Part shown: positions 34,127 through 43,261 of the stretch, piece after piece
Numbering within the stretch: position 1 is the first letter of the stretch
How the letters are laid out: each line of letters opens with the position of its first letter
Assembly (NCBI GenBank): GCA_902618855.1
Contig: CACNCD010000002.1
Location: 62,001-126,000, forward strand
Length of the DNA stretch: 64,000 nucleotides
Reading direction: 5' to 3'
Source: an uncultured Pelagibacteraceae bacterium
GTDB taxonomy: Bacteria > Pseudomonadota > Alphaproteobacteria > Pelagibacterales > Pelagibacteraceae
Notes under the pieces: generated by a model
Seen by the model: only the letters and a program-made list of their open reading frames with translations
What the model was told of the DNA's origin: nothing
Databases searched by the model: none
Translations under genes and position numbers: made by a program

Positions 34127-35043
34127 TGGGTATTTTTGAGAAATTTAAATTGGGCTTTAAAAAAAGTGCTTCTACTTTTACTTCCGGACTTAAGGAAATA
34201 ATTATAAAAAAAGAACTTGATGACAAAACACTAGATGAAATTGAGGAATTTTTGATACAATCTGATGTGGGTGTTATTGCATCAGAAGAAATTAAAAAAA
34301 TAATTGCAGAAAAAAAAATTGATCCAAATAAAAATAAAGTTGATGAAGTTAATTTACTTCTAAAAAAATATATTGTTGATTTAATGTCTCCACTAGAAAA
34401 AAGCCAATTTTTTACAAATAAAACTGACTTAAATGCAATTCTTGTTTCTGGTGTTAATGGAGTTGGAAAAACAACTACAATTGGAAAATTAGGAAAAATT
34501 TTAAAGTCTAATGGTAATAAAGTTATTTTTTCAGCATCTGATACTTTCAGAGCTGCAGCAATTGAGCAGTTAGAAAATTGGGCTAAAAAAATAGATGTAA
34601 GTATAATTAAATCCTCACAAGGTTCTGATCCTGCGTCTGTTGCATTTAAAGCTGTTGATGAAGCTATGAAAGATAAATTTACTCATGTTTTAATAGATAC
34701 TGCAGGAAGATTACAAAATAAAAAAAATTTAATGGAGGAATATAAAAAAATTGCAAATGTTACTAAGAAAATTGATCCAAATGCTCCTCATGAAGTATTA
34801 TTAGTTTTAGATGCAACTTCTGGGCAAAATGTAATAAATCAAGTGGAGGAATTTAATAAAATAATTCCGATAACAGGTTTAATAATGACTAAACTTGACG
34901 GAACTGCAAAAGGTGGAATTTTAATAGCTGTGGCTAAAAAATATAAATTACCAATTGTTGCTTTGGGTCTGGGTGAAAAAGAGGATGATTTACAAATTTT
35001 TGAAGCAGAAAAATTTGCAGATGCTTTTATCAGTACAAACTAA
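34126..35043 (+). CDS. ftsY: Signal recognition particle receptor FtsY
   Basis: Membrane-associated SRP receptor GTPase partnering with Ffh. The 305-residue protein has the NG domain with P-loop GVNGVGKTT (109-117), SDTFRAAAIEQLENW, DTAGRLQ and TKLDGTAKGG. It lacks the long acidic N-terminal A domain of E. coli FtsY and begins MGIFEKFKLGFKKSA, a short amphipathic lead that may bind membrane. Its stop overlaps the end of the convergent hydrolase gene. Confidence 0.96.
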   Translation: MGIFEKFKLGFKKSASTFTSGLKEIIIKKELDDKTLDEIEEFLIQSDVGVIASEEIKKIIAEKKIDPNKNKVDEVNLLLKKYIVDLMSPLEKSQFFTNKTDLNAILVSGVNGVGKTTTIGKLGKILKSNGNKVIFSASDTFRAAAIEQLENWAKKIDVSIIKSSQGSDPASVAFKAVDEAMKDKFTHVLIDTAGRLQNKKNLMEEYKKIANVTKKIDPNAPHEVLLVLDATSGQNVINQVEEFNKIIPITGLIMTKLDGTAKGGILIAVAKKYKLPIVALGLGEKEDDLQIFEAEKFADAFISTN

Positions 35044-35834
35044 CTTAACTGTTCTACAAAATTTTCAATAGAATTGATCAGATCTTGATTATACTCCATC
35101 ATATGATCATCAAATTCGTTAAAATAACTATATTTTGGTTTATTAGCATTTTCAAAAATAGTCTTTCCCATTGAAAATGGTACGATTTTGTCTTTTTTTC
35201 CATGCATTACCAAAACTGGAAAATTAATATTTTTAATTTTTTTTAAGTTTTCGTATTTATCTTTTAATAATAAATTTATTGGTAAAAATGGGTAATATTT
35301 TTTAGCTAATTTTGTCATTGATGTGAATGGTGACTCTAATATTATTCCAGATAGTCTGAAGTTTTGACCCATATCTATGGCAATCGCAGTACCTAAAGAT
35401 TCTCCATACAGAATTATATCTTCGTCCCTTACTCCGTTTTGATTTAACCATTTTTTTGACTCATTGGCATCTTTATACAAGCCAAACTCGCTAGGTTTGC
35501 CAGCGTTACCACTAAATCCTCTATAGGCAACAATAAGATAGTTTAGATCTAAATTTGAAATTTCGTTAAGTTTGTAAATTCTATTATCAAGTCTACCTGC
35601 ATTTCCATGAAAGAAAAGCAAAGTTTTGAAGTTTTTATTTTTTTTATGATACCATCCAATCAAATCATTATCTGATTTTACATAAATTTTTTTAATTTTA
35701 TGATTTAGGTCTTTTTCATTCAAATAATTATCAACTGAGGGATGATAAAGAAGTTTTCTTTGTAAGAAATAAATTGAGACAGCCGTAACAAAATAAATTA
35801 CAAAAACTAGAATAAATATATAATTTAAATTCAT
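35040..35834 (-). CDS. Membrane-anchored alpha/beta hydrolase (BEM46/ABHD13-like)
   Basis: 264-residue protein with one N-terminal transmembrane segment (about 5-23), then RKLLYHPSVDNY and an alpha/beta-hydrolase domain. The oxyanion region is FFHGNAGRLDNR, followed by YRGFSGNAGKPSE, the nucleophile elbow YGESLGTA, the acid in MHGKKDKIVPF and the His in FDDHMMEYN. This pattern matches the BEM46/YfhR/ABHD13 group, whose physiological substrate is unknown. It converges on ftsY with overlapping stops and lies downstream of the small membrane ORF. Confidence 0.85.
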   Translation of the reverse strand: MNLNYIFILVFVIYFVTAVSIYFLQRKLLYHPSVDNYLNEKDLNHKIKKIYVKSDNDLIGWYHKKNKNFKTLLFFHGNAGRLDNRIYKLNEISNLDLNYLIVAYRGFSGNAGKPSEFGLYKDANESKKWLNQNGVRDEDIILYGESLGTAIAIDMGQNFRLSGIILESPFTSMTKLAKKYYPFLPINLLLKDKYENLKKIKNINFPVLVMHGKKDKIVPFSMGKTIFENANKPKYSYFNEFDDHMMEYNQDLINSIENFVEQLS

Positions 35835-35862
35835 TCTTTTTTTTCAGCTTAAAAATATTTAA

Positions 35863-36039
35863 TTACTTTTTATCAAAAAAAGTTTCATATATCATTAAAG
35901 TGATAGCTATTCCCATAATGATATAAACTGGAAGTACGTCTAGAAAAGTTATCATTGGAGACCTGGTTAATGTAGTTGCTAACCCTATCAAAAAGAAAAG
36001 GGAAAATGATATTCCAATTATTGAAATTAATTTATTCAT
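35863..36039 (-). CDS. Small two-helix membrane protein, 58 residues
   Basis: Below the ORF-track cut-off. The frame runs from ATG at 36037-36039 to TAA at 35863-35865, starting MNKLISIIGISFSLFF and ending YETFFDKK. Two hydrophobic segments (about 4-24 and 35-51) flank a short loop TRSPMITFLD. The ATG overlaps the last codons of the amidase gene by 8 bp, so translation could be coupled. No family recognised. It otherwise occupies a 197-bp gap that would be unexplained in a genome this compact. Confidence 0.65.
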   Translation of the reverse strand: MNKLISIIGISFSLFFLIGLATTLTRSPMITFLDVLPVYIIMGIAITLMIYETFFDKK

Positions 36040-37366
36040 TATACTCCTCTGATTTTGTCTCTAACCATCTAGCAGTACTTAAAAACCTATGGTCGTCATA
36101 TTTGGCACCTACCATTTGAATTCCTAATGGTAAATTATTTTCCCCTTGAAGTAAAGGAAGAGATATTGAAGGAGTGCCTAGAAATGACCAAACTCTATTA
36201 AAATCCGCTGAACCTGTACTTTTAAGACCTTTGTCAGCTACACCAGTACTTGATGGTGTAAGTACAGCGTAGTAATCTTCAAAAACTTCTTTATAAGAAT
36301 CGTAGCTTCTCTTCATAAAGTCTATAGCTTCTGCATACTCCTTCGCTGAGTGCTTCATTCCATTTTGAATAGCATTTATCATTTCTTTTGAGAGTTTTTT
36401 TCTGTAGTTTTTATAATAATCACTAAAATTATTCGCTAAATCCACTTCATGAATTAATTTATGATATTTCGATATTCTTTCAAAATAGGATGGTGTATCA
36501 AATATTTCTATATTTTTTTTAAATGATTTAATAAAAAATTCAAAAGATTCTCTAGACTTCTTATCAACCTTATTCCAACTTTTTGTTTTATAAAAAATAA
36601 ACTTCGGTTCATAAATTGGGTCTTTCAAGCATTCAGTTAATAAATGTTCTGAAGAATAATGTATTGAATCTTCATCATAAGAGTCCTTTTTTATCAAAAT
36701 TTTTGCTAACAGTGCAACATCCTCAACTTTTTTTCCAAAAACACCAATATGATCTAATTTAGAGGAAGTTCTAAGTACACCGTTTCTAGATATGAGGCCA
36801 TATGAAGGTTTATATCCAACAACCCCACAATAAGATGCTGGTCTGATAATAGATCCCCCAGTCTGAGATCCAATAGAAAGTGGTGCCATATGAGATGCTA
36901 TTACTGCTGCTGATCCACTAGAGGATCCACCTGGTGTTCTATTGTAATCATGGGGATTTCTTGTTTTTGGGGGGCTTAAAAAAGCTAATTCTGATGTAGC
37001 TGTTTTGCCCATTATTAAAGCACCAGAAGATTTTAGTAAATCTACAATTTCTGCATTTTGAGATGCTGATTTTCCTTTTCTTATAGGGGTTCCGCATTCA
37101 GTAGGCATATCATAAGTGCCAACAATATCTTTTAAGGCAACTGGAACCCCATGCAAGGGTCCAAGAGCATTACCAGATTTCCTAAACTCATCAGACTCTT
37201 GAGCTTTTTCTAATAATATTTTTTCATCGAAGTGAGCCCAAGCTTTAATATCTTTTTCGAATTTTTTAATTCTCTCTATATATAATTTGCAAAGTTCTAC
37301 AGATGTTATCTCAGCATTTTTGATTTTTTCTACAATTTGACGTACGGATAAATTAAAAATATCCAT
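36032..37366 (-). CDS. Amidase-signature family amidase
   Basis: Ser-cisSer-Lys hydrolase of the amidase signature family, related to GatA. Catalytic elements are the Lys in GVPVALKDIVG, the glycine/serine-rich GGSSSGSAAV and the cis-Ser loop GSQTGGSII. I place the start at MDIFNLSVRQI (ATG 37364-37366), one base after the dctM stop. The ORF-track start at 37405 would overlap dctM by 38 bp and add non-family sequence. This gives 444 residues. No gatB/gatC neighbours are present, so it is probably catabolic rather than a tRNA amidotransferase. Context in the TRAP operon suggests an amide of an imported acid; the substrate is unknown. Confidence 0.87.
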   Translation of the reverse strand: MDIFNLSVRQIVEKIKNAEITSVELCKLYIERIKKFEKDIKAWAHFDEKILLEKAQESDEFRKSGNALGPLHGVPVALKDIVGTYDMPTECGTPIRKGKSASQNAEIVDLLKSSGALIMGKTATSELAFLSPPKTRNPHDYNRTPGGSSSGSAAVIASHMAPLSIGSQTGGSIIRPASYCGVVGYKPSYGLISRNGVLRTSSKLDHIGVFGKKVEDVALLAKILIKKDSYDEDSIHYSSEHLLTECLKDPIYEPKFIFYKTKSWNKVDKKSRESFEFFIKSFKKNIEIFDTPSYFERISKYHKLIHEVDLANNFSDYYKNYRKKLSKEMINAIQNGMKHSAKEYAEAIDFMKRSYDSYKEVFEDYYAVLTPSSTGVADKGLKSTGSADFNRVWSFLGTPSISLPLLQGENNLPLGIQMVGAKYDDHRFLSTARWLETKSEEYNE

Positions 37367-37367
37367 G

Positions 37368-38729
37368 TTAGTCTGCAAATAGTTTTTCTGGTAACCACAA
37401 AGCAATCTCAGGAAAAATATACATTAAAACCATTGCGAATATAACAATGCCTAAGAATGGAATTATTCCTTTAAAAATTTCCATTAATTCTACATTTTGT
37501 GATTGAACACCTTTAAGATAATAAGCTGACATTGCCATGGGTGGGGTTAAAAAAGATGTTTGAAGGTTTAAGGCAATTAACATTGCAAATAAATATGGGT
37601 TGACACCAAAAAATTCGACTAAAGGTAAAAAAATTGGAACGAAAATTATTAAAATCTCTGTCCATTCTAAAGGCCATCCTAATAAAAAAATAATTAATTG
37701 TGTCAAAACTAAAAATTGCCATGGCGCCATGTCAATCGATTTGAAAAAATGTTCAAAAACCTCATGTCCTCCTAAATAAGAAAAAACAGATGCAAATGTC
37801 CAAGAACCTACGAACAACCACATAATCATAGCTGAAGTTTTTGCTGTAAGAAAAACTGCATCTTTGAAATTGTCCCATTTTAATGTTTTGTAAAAAAATG
37901 CTAGCACTATTGAACCAAAAGCACCTACAGCAGCTGCTTCTGCTGGAGTAGCCAAACCTGCTAAAATAGTGCCTAATACAAGTAATATTAACGTAAAAAG
38001 AGGAACAAATGATACGAAAACCTCTTTAATAATTTTTCCTATTGGAGGTATTTCCTCTTTACTTGGTTTAGGAGCAACCTTAGGATTTATAAGTGCCAAT
38101 GATACAGAATATAAAATATATAGAAATGCTAGTAGAAGACCTGGAAATATTGCAGCTGCGAACAGTCTCAAAGGAGATAGTTGAGCAATTACAGAATAAA
38201 CTATTAACATAATACTTGGTGGAATAAGTATTCCAAGACATCCTCCTGCACAAATTACTCCGGATGAGAATTTTTTGTCATATCCAGCTTTTATCATAGC
38301 TGGCCATGCCAATAATCCCATTAGAGTAACAACAGCACCAATAATCCCAGTTGCTGTTGAAAATAGCGCACAAGTTATAAGGGCTGCCACAGCCATTGAG
38401 GCAGGAAGTTTATGTGAAGCTAGTCTGATAGCAAAAAATAATCTTGATACTATTCCTGCTCTTTCTACTAAATATCCCATGAACAAAAATAAGGGCACAG
38501 CAGTCAAAACATTATTATCCATAACCGTGTAAGTGTTTTGAACAAACAATTTAAAAATTCTATTATCAAACAAATGTTCCATCAACGCCCAATCAAAATA
38601 AGCGTAATACCCAAAACCTATACCTACTGCCATTAGTGTAAAAGCAATAGGGAATCCTAATAATACTGCACCTAAAAAGAATACGAGCATAATCATTGCT
38701 ACTGCTGGATCAGGTATATAGAAATACAT
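37368..38729 (-). CDS. dctM: TRAP transporter large permease (DctM)
   Basis: Large membrane subunit of a sodium-coupled tripartite ATP-independent periplasmic transporter. The 453-residue, highly hydrophobic protein has about 12 helices, with LFLFMGYLVERAGI, CAGGCLGILIPPSIMLIVYS and TPAEAAAVGAFGSI, motifs of the family. FLTPPMAMSAYYLKGV near residue 400 is typical of the keto-acid/mannitol-type subgroup. It lies 4 bp after dctQ and is followed at once by the amidase. Confidence 0.94.
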   Translation of the reverse strand: MYFYIPDPAVAMIMLVFFLGAVLLGFPIAFTLMAVGIGFGYYAYFDWALMEHLFDNRIFKLFVQNTYTVMDNNVLTAVPLFLFMGYLVERAGIVSRLFFAIRLASHKLPASMAVAALITCALFSTATGIIGAVVTLMGLLAWPAMIKAGYDKKFSSGVICAGGCLGILIPPSIMLIVYSVIAQLSPLRLFAAAIFPGLLLAFLYILYSVSLALINPKVAPKPSKEEIPPIGKIIKEVFVSFVPLFTLILLVLGTILAGLATPAEAAAVGAFGSIVLAFFYKTLKWDNFKDAVFLTAKTSAMIMWLFVGSWTFASVFSYLGGHEVFEHFFKSIDMAPWQFLVLTQLIIFLLGWPLEWTEILIIFVPIFLPLVEFFGVNPYLFAMLIALNLQTSFLTPPMAMSAYYLKGVQSQNVELMEIFKGIIPFLGIVIFAMVLMYIFPEIALWLPEKLFAD

Positions 38730-38733
38730 GACG

Positions 38734-39297
38734 TTACTTTCCTTGTTTCTTCATTAGCAATTGCTCTGTCTCCATAGAAACAACAATTCTCTCTGGCCAC
38801 TGTTTTTCTTTAATGCAAATTAAGCATTTCATTACTTCACTGATACCCTGTAAAGTTAAAAAAAATCCTGAAAGTGGAATTAATGACTTTGCCATATAAA
38901 TTTGTATTTGGGCAGGGCTACTCCAGCTTGTTTCTTGTACACGCCATGCTAAGGCAGCGTAATCATAACCGTAAAACGTTAAAGCAAGTACACCTGGGAA
39001 AAAAAATACGATATATAAAACCAAATCCAATCTTGCTTGTTTAGTTGGTTTCATCAATCTATACAATACATCTCCTCTTACATGTGCCGCTGTAGCCAAA
39101 GTGTATGCGCCTGCCATCATAAATATTGCACCATACATTTGAAGACTAAAATCAAAGTTCCATAAGGTCGGCTTATTGAATGCATATGCCATTACTACTT
39201 CATAACAAGTTCCGAGGCATAAAATAAGTATACACCAAGAAAAAGATTTACCTACTTTAATGCTAAGTTGATCAATAAAATTTATGTATTTTTTCAT
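38734..39297 (-). CDS. dctQ: TRAP transporter small permease (DctQ)
   Basis: Four-helix small subunit, 187 residues, with helices near 17-37, 52-70, 93-112 and 135-155. The segment AHVRGDVLYRLMKPTKQARLD, in part, matches the conserved R-G-D-x-L region of DctQ proteins. It lies between the dctP terminator hairpin and dctM, as in many TRAP operons. Confidence 0.9.
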   Translation of the reverse strand: MKKYINFIDQLSIKVGKSFSWCILILCLGTCYEVVMAYAFNKPTLWNFDFSLQMYGAIFMMAGAYTLATAAHVRGDVLYRLMKPTKQARLDLVLYIVFFFPGVLALTFYGYDYAALAWRVQETSWSSPAQIQIYMAKSLIPLSGFFLTLQGISEVMKCLICIKEKQWPERIVVSMETEQLLMKKQGK

Positions 39298-39338
39298 AAA
39301 GACTTAAACATACAACACAATAGAAATTAGTCTAAAAA

Positions 39339-39368
39339 AAAATGGGGGTTATAATAAACCCCCATTTT
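39339..39368 (-). terminator. Intrinsic terminator/attenuator between dctP and dctQ
   Basis: A 12-bp perfect stem, AAAATGGGGGTT pairing with AACCCCCATTTT around a 6-nt loop, is followed on the - strand by nine T residues (+ strand A-run 39334-39342). It lies about 20 nt after the dctP stop. Such a partial terminator would let the binding protein be made in excess over the permease subunits. Confidence 0.85.
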
Positions 39369-39387
39369 CTATAATATTTTAAAATAT

Positions 39388-40566
39388 TTAAATCTTTACG
39401 TTGCCTAAAGATCCAAACTCATTCTCATAAGCCAACCTGTAGTTTGGTTGATTCATAAGAAGATATTTCATTACTGTTTTTGCATATTTCTTCTGTGAAT
39501 CCACAATTTTCTTGAAGAATGGATCTTTCGCAGAAAATTCACCAACTACTTTATCCCATCCTTTCAATTGTTCAGAAAGAATTGCATCAGAAGTCTGATA
39601 AACATTAACGCCATGTTCATTCATCAACTTACTTAAATCTGCAGAATAACGAACTAAAGCTTTAAAGTAGTTATCACTATTTGCACTACCAGCAGCGTAC
39701 TTTAAGATTGCTTGGTGTCTTGGTGATAAACTATTTAGTCTTTTTTTATTGATACAAATTTCAAACATCTCCTGAGATTGGTGAAAACTTCCTAAATGAT
39801 AATGCTTGGATACATCCTGCATACCAAATTGTGAGTCTGATGTTGGGTTATTAAACTCCGCAGCATCAATAAGACCAGTCTTCATAGCTGGTTGTATTTC
39901 TCCACCTGGAAGTTGTCTTACCACCATGCCCATTGCTGTAAGGACGTTAGTAGCCAATCCAACGGTTCTATACTTCATACCTGTTACATCAGAAACGTTT
40001 GTCACATTTTTCTTAAACCATCCAAAAGGCTGCGCTGGCATTGGCATATGGAAGTAACCTACATAGTCGAAGCCAACTTTTTTCAAAGTTTCTTCGTACA
40101 AAGCTCTACCTCCGCCGTATTCAATCCAACCCATTACTTCTTGGGATGATAATCCGTAAGATGGACCTGTTCCGAACAAGGAAGCAGCTGGATTTTTACC
40201 ATACCAATATGCTGTAACCCAATGTCCCATGTCTAGTGTACCATCGCTTACTGCTTGACCAATTTCAGATGTTTTCACAACTGAGCCAACTGGTTGCAAG
40301 TCAATTTTGAGTTCTCCACCTGACATTTCCTCAACCATTCTTGCATAGTCGCCAGCCATTTCAAAAAAAATGTTAGCACCGCTTGGCCATGCCGCTTGCA
40401 TTTTGAGAGTAACTTTTTTACCTCTCCCACCAAAGCCTCCCCCTTGCTGGTCACAACCTGCTAAAAAAGCACCTCCAGCTATCACAGCACCAGCTGTAGC
40501 TGCTTTCTTAAAAAATTTACGTCTTGAAGTAATTAAAGACTTCGCTGACTTCTTTTTTTTAATCAT
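39388..40566 (-). CDS. dctP: TRAP substrate-binding protein (DctP/TakP-like, Tat signal)
   Basis: Periplasmic ligand-binding protein of 392 residues. The N-terminus carries a twin-arginine motif (TSRRKFFKKAAT) followed by a hydrophobic stretch and LAGC, a possible lipobox, so it may be a Tat-exported lipoprotein. The mature part has VGLATNVLTAMGMVVRQLPGGEI, in part, and LIDAAEFNNPTSDSQFGM, which resemble the TakP group that binds pyruvate and other 2-keto acids or lactate. It is first in dctP-dctQ-dctM-amidase. Ligand is inferred from family and from the hydroxyacid dehydrogenases nearby. Confidence 0.9.
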   Translation of the reverse strand: MIKKKKSAKSLITSRRKFFKKAATAGAVIAGGAFLAGCDQQGGGFGGRGKKVTLKMQAAWPSGANIFFEMAGDYARMVEEMSGGELKIDLQPVGSVVKTSEIGQAVSDGTLDMGHWVTAYWYGKNPAASLFGTGPSYGLSSQEVMGWIEYGGGRALYEETLKKVGFDYVGYFHMPMPAQPFGWFKKNVTNVSDVTGMKYRTVGLATNVLTAMGMVVRQLPGGEIQPAMKTGLIDAAEFNNPTSDSQFGMQDVSKHYHLGSFHQSQEMFEICINKKRLNSLSPRHQAILKYAAGSANSDNYFKALVRYSADLSKLMNEHGVNVYQTSDAILSEQLKGWDKVVGEFSAKDPFFKKIVDSQKKYAKTVMKYLLMNQPNYRLAYENEFGSLGNVKI

Positions 40567-40583
40567 GATTTATTTCTCCTCTT

Positions 40584-40619
40584 AGTTAATTAACTTGATA
40601 ATTAAAGCACATATGCTTT
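40584..40619 (-). promoter_or_regulatory. Two dyad-symmetric motifs upstream of dctP
   Basis: The 111-bp gap between dctP and the FAD dehydrogenase holds a perfect 12-bp palindrome AGTTAATTAACT (40584-40595). It also holds an inverted repeat AAAGCA-4 nt-TGCTTT (40604-40619). Either could be an operator or RNA hairpin near the dctP ribosome site (AGAGGAG). AT-rich DNA makes chance palindromes common, so support is weak. Confidence 0.3.
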
Positions 40620-40677
40620 TCTGAGTCCCGTGCTAATTAGTCAAATTCTAAATTATTTACAACTAAGAGTAGTATAA

Positions 40678-42051
40678 TTAATTTAAATCAAATATTTTTC
40701 CTGGATTCATAATATTATTTGGATCAATGGTTCTTTTAATGGATTTCATTAAAGGTAAATTATCTGCGTGTTGTTCCAATAAGTATTTTTTTTTATGTAG
40801 TCCAATTCCATGTTCTCCGGTAATTGTTCCATCAGACTCGAGACTTTTTTTAATCAAGATATCATTAAATTTTTTAATTTTTTCATATGCCTCTTTTTTT
40901 GAAGGATCATATGGAAGCATAACATGGAAATTTCCATCACCTAAATGACCAACCATTGGACCTCTTAATCCAAGTTTTTTAACCTCGGTCTCTGCGAACT
41001 TAACACATTCAGTAATTTTAGAAATTGGAACACAAATATCAGTTGTGTATACCCTTCCATTGTTAATAAGTGCTTTAACAGAGTACCAAGCATCCCATCT
41101 TGCTCTCCACATTTTATTTCTTTTTTCTAATGTATCGGCCCACTTAAAATCGCTACCACCATTATTTTTTGAAAGTTCATCTACAATTTTAATTTGCTCT
41201 TTGTTTGAAATTTCATCTCCATGAAACTCGAAAAATAATGTAGGTAAAGGTTTTACATCTTCTAATTTTGAATAATTAATACTTATATCCATTTGATCTT
41301 TATTAAGCATTTCAATTCTTGCTATAGGTATACCATATTGAATTACTTCTTGTGCTGTCTTTACTGCATTCTCAAGTTCTTTAAATTGACAAATAGCACT
41401 AATTATATTTTCTGGAATAGGTGATAATCTTAATTGAATTTCTGTTATAATACCCAACGTTCCCTCTGATCCAATAAACAAATTTGTTAAATTGTATCCT
41501 GCAGAAGTTTTTTTTGCTCGACCCCCAGTATTAATTATATCTCCGTTTGGTAAAATAACTGTTAATCCTGTTATTACCGATTTCATTGTCCCATATTTTA
41601 CTGCCATTGTTCCTGAAGCAGATGTAGACGCCATTCCTCCTATAGCAGCATTTGCTCCTGGATCTATTGGAAAAAATACACCATCTTCACGCAGATATTC
41701 ATTAAGTTGTTCTCTGGTTACACAAGCTTGAACTCTGCAATCAAAATCCTCGGTGTTCACCACTAGCACTTTATTCATCTTTTCAAGTGAGATAGTTATT
41801 CCTTTATCATTGCCTACTGCATGGCCTTCTAAAGAAGTTCCAGTACCAAATGGAACTACTGGTACTTTATTTTCATTACACAACTTTAAAATTAGAGATA
41901 CTTCTTCATTAGTTTCGGGAAAAACTACCGCCTCCGAAAGTACTGGATCATAGGTATCTTCGCCTCTAGCATAATTTGCTCTTGTTGACTCTGATTGAGA
42001 AAATCTATCGTTGAGAATTTTTTTGAGCTGGTTTTGAAGGTTTAAATTCAT
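40678..42051 (-). CDS. FAD-linked D-2-hydroxyacid dehydrogenase (D-lactate dehydrogenase/GlcD-like)
   Basis: Vanillyl-alcohol-oxidase-type flavoprotein, 457 residues. The FAD-binding part shows VPVVPFGTGTSLEGHAVG, FFPIDPGANAAIGGMASTSASGT in part, and FIGSEGTLGIITEI. The C-terminal catalytic part has GHLGDGNFH and GEHGIGLHKKKYL, the His residues typical of D-lactate/D-2-hydroxyacid dehydrogenases such as mitochondrial LDHD. GlcD is the close alternative, but no glcE or glcF is adjacent, favouring a stand-alone D-lactate-type enzyme. It lies upstream of the TRAP genes on the same strand. Confidence 0.87.
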   Translation of the reverse strand: MNLNLQNQLKKILNDRFSQSESTRANYARGEDTYDPVLSEAVVFPETNEEVSLILKLCNENKVPVVPFGTGTSLEGHAVGNDKGITISLEKMNKVLVVNTEDFDCRVQACVTREQLNEYLREDGVFFPIDPGANAAIGGMASTSASGTMAVKYGTMKSVITGLTVILPNGDIINTGGRAKKTSAGYNLTNLFIGSEGTLGIITEIQLRLSPIPENIISAICQFKELENAVKTAQEVIQYGIPIARIEMLNKDQMDISINYSKLEDVKPLPTLFFEFHGDEISNKEQIKIVDELSKNNGGSDFKWADTLEKRNKMWRARWDAWYSVKALINNGRVYTTDICVPISKITECVKFAETEVKKLGLRGPMVGHLGDGNFHVMLPYDPSKKEAYEKIKKFNDILIKKSLESDGTITGEHGIGLHKKKYLLEQHADNLPLMKSIKRTIDPNNIMNPGKIFDLN

Positions 42052-42093
42052 TAAAATATATTATTAAAAAAAAAATGTAAAATATATGGCTAA

Positions 42094-43257
42094 TTAACCA
42101 AGCATTTTTTTAATATTTTCAATCGCTTGGGAAATATTGTCTTGTGAAGCAGCAAAACTAAACCTAACATAATCTTTGGCTTTTTTACCAAACGAAGTTC
42201 CTGGCACAATTGCAACTCCAGCTTCATGAAGACATTTTTTTGCAAATTCTTCACCATTCATTCCAGTCTCTATTACATTGGGGAAAGCATAAAATGCACC
42301 ACCTGGCAAACTACAAACAATACCTTTTATGCTATTAAGACCTTCATAAATTAATTTTCTTCTTTTTGTAAATTTTTCCATCATAAAATTTATTGAATCG
42401 TCTGGTCCATCAAGAGCAGCAATAGCGCCGAATTGAATAGCTGCATTTACACAGGAATGATTATTCACACAAAATTTTATTACTTGATCTATGAGTTTTT
42501 CTGGCCATACAGCCCATCCTAATCTCCAACCTGTCATTGAGTATGCTTTACTCCATCCGTCTAGAACAATTAATCTATCATATAAAAAAGTATAATCAAA
42601 AAAGGATGGCATTTTCTTTCCATCAAAAATTTGTCTACTATAAATTTCATCACTTAAAATAGCAACGTGTGGAAATTTTTTTAATCCTTCAGCTAACTCA
42701 TCAATTTTATTTTTTTCGGTAAAAGCTCCAGTAGGATTGTTTGGATTATTTAAAATTATCAATCTAGTATTTTCATTAATTAAAGAAAGTATTTTTTGGG
42801 GATTAATTGAAAAATCATTGTTTTCAAGCATATCTATTGGGACAGCTTTTGCGCCTGTATAATTTATCATTGACTCATATATAGGAAATCCTGGATCAGG
42901 ATAAATTATTTCAGCACCAGGCTCGCCAAAGAGTGTTATTGCATAATACATCGTCGGTTTTCCACCAGGCATAATAATCACTCTCTCAGGATCAATTTCT
43001 GTGCTGTAAAGCTTTTTAATTTTTCTTGTAACAGCTTCTCTACATTCAATTATTCCATTTGGTAAAACATACCCATGATGACCTTCATCTAATGCTTTTT
43101 TTGTAGCCTCAACAACATGTTTTGGAGATTTAAAATCTGGTTGACCAACACTCAAATGAATTATTTTTTTTCCTTGTGCTTCTAACTTTTTTGCCTCGGC
43201 TAAAATTTTAAACGCTGTTTCGGTTCCTAATCTCTCAAGATTTTTTGCTAATTTCAT
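42094..43257 (-). CDS. Class I pyridoxal-phosphate aminotransferase
   Basis: 387-residue fold-type I aminotransferase resembling bacterial aspartate/alanine aminotransferases. Motifs are HLSVGQPDFKSP near the N-terminus, NNPNNPTGA, the Asp of ILSDEIYSRQIF, the PLP Lys in GWSKAYSMTGWRLGW and the C-terminal YVRFSFA with the substrate-binding Arg. It is 4 bp downstream of lldD copy 1, so it may transaminate the keto acid made by those enzymes, for example pyruvate or glyoxylate. The amino-group donor and acceptor are not readable from sequence. Confidence 0.85.
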   Translation of the reverse strand: MKLAKNLERLGTETAFKILAEAKKLEAQGKKIIHLSVGQPDFKSPKHVVEATKKALDEGHHGYVLPNGIIECREAVTRKIKKLYSTEIDPERVIIMPGGKPTMYYAITLFGEPGAEIIYPDPGFPIYESMINYTGAKAVPIDMLENNDFSINPQKILSLINENTRLIILNNPNNPTGAFTEKNKIDELAEGLKKFPHVAILSDEIYSRQIFDGKKMPSFFDYTFLYDRLIVLDGWSKAYSMTGWRLGWAVWPEKLIDQVIKFCVNNHSCVNAAIQFGAIAALDGPDDSINFMMEKFTKRRKLIYEGLNSIKGIVCSLPGGAFYAFPNVIETGMNGEEFAKKCLHEAGVAIVPGTSFGKKAKDYVRFSFAASQDNISQAIENIKKMLG

Positions 43258-43261
43258 TTTA

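Noticed and set aside
36032-37366. Glutamyl-tRNA(Gln) amidotransferase subunit A (gatA)
   Set aside because: Same superfamily, but no gatB/gatC neighbours and the gene lies in a TRAP transport operon.
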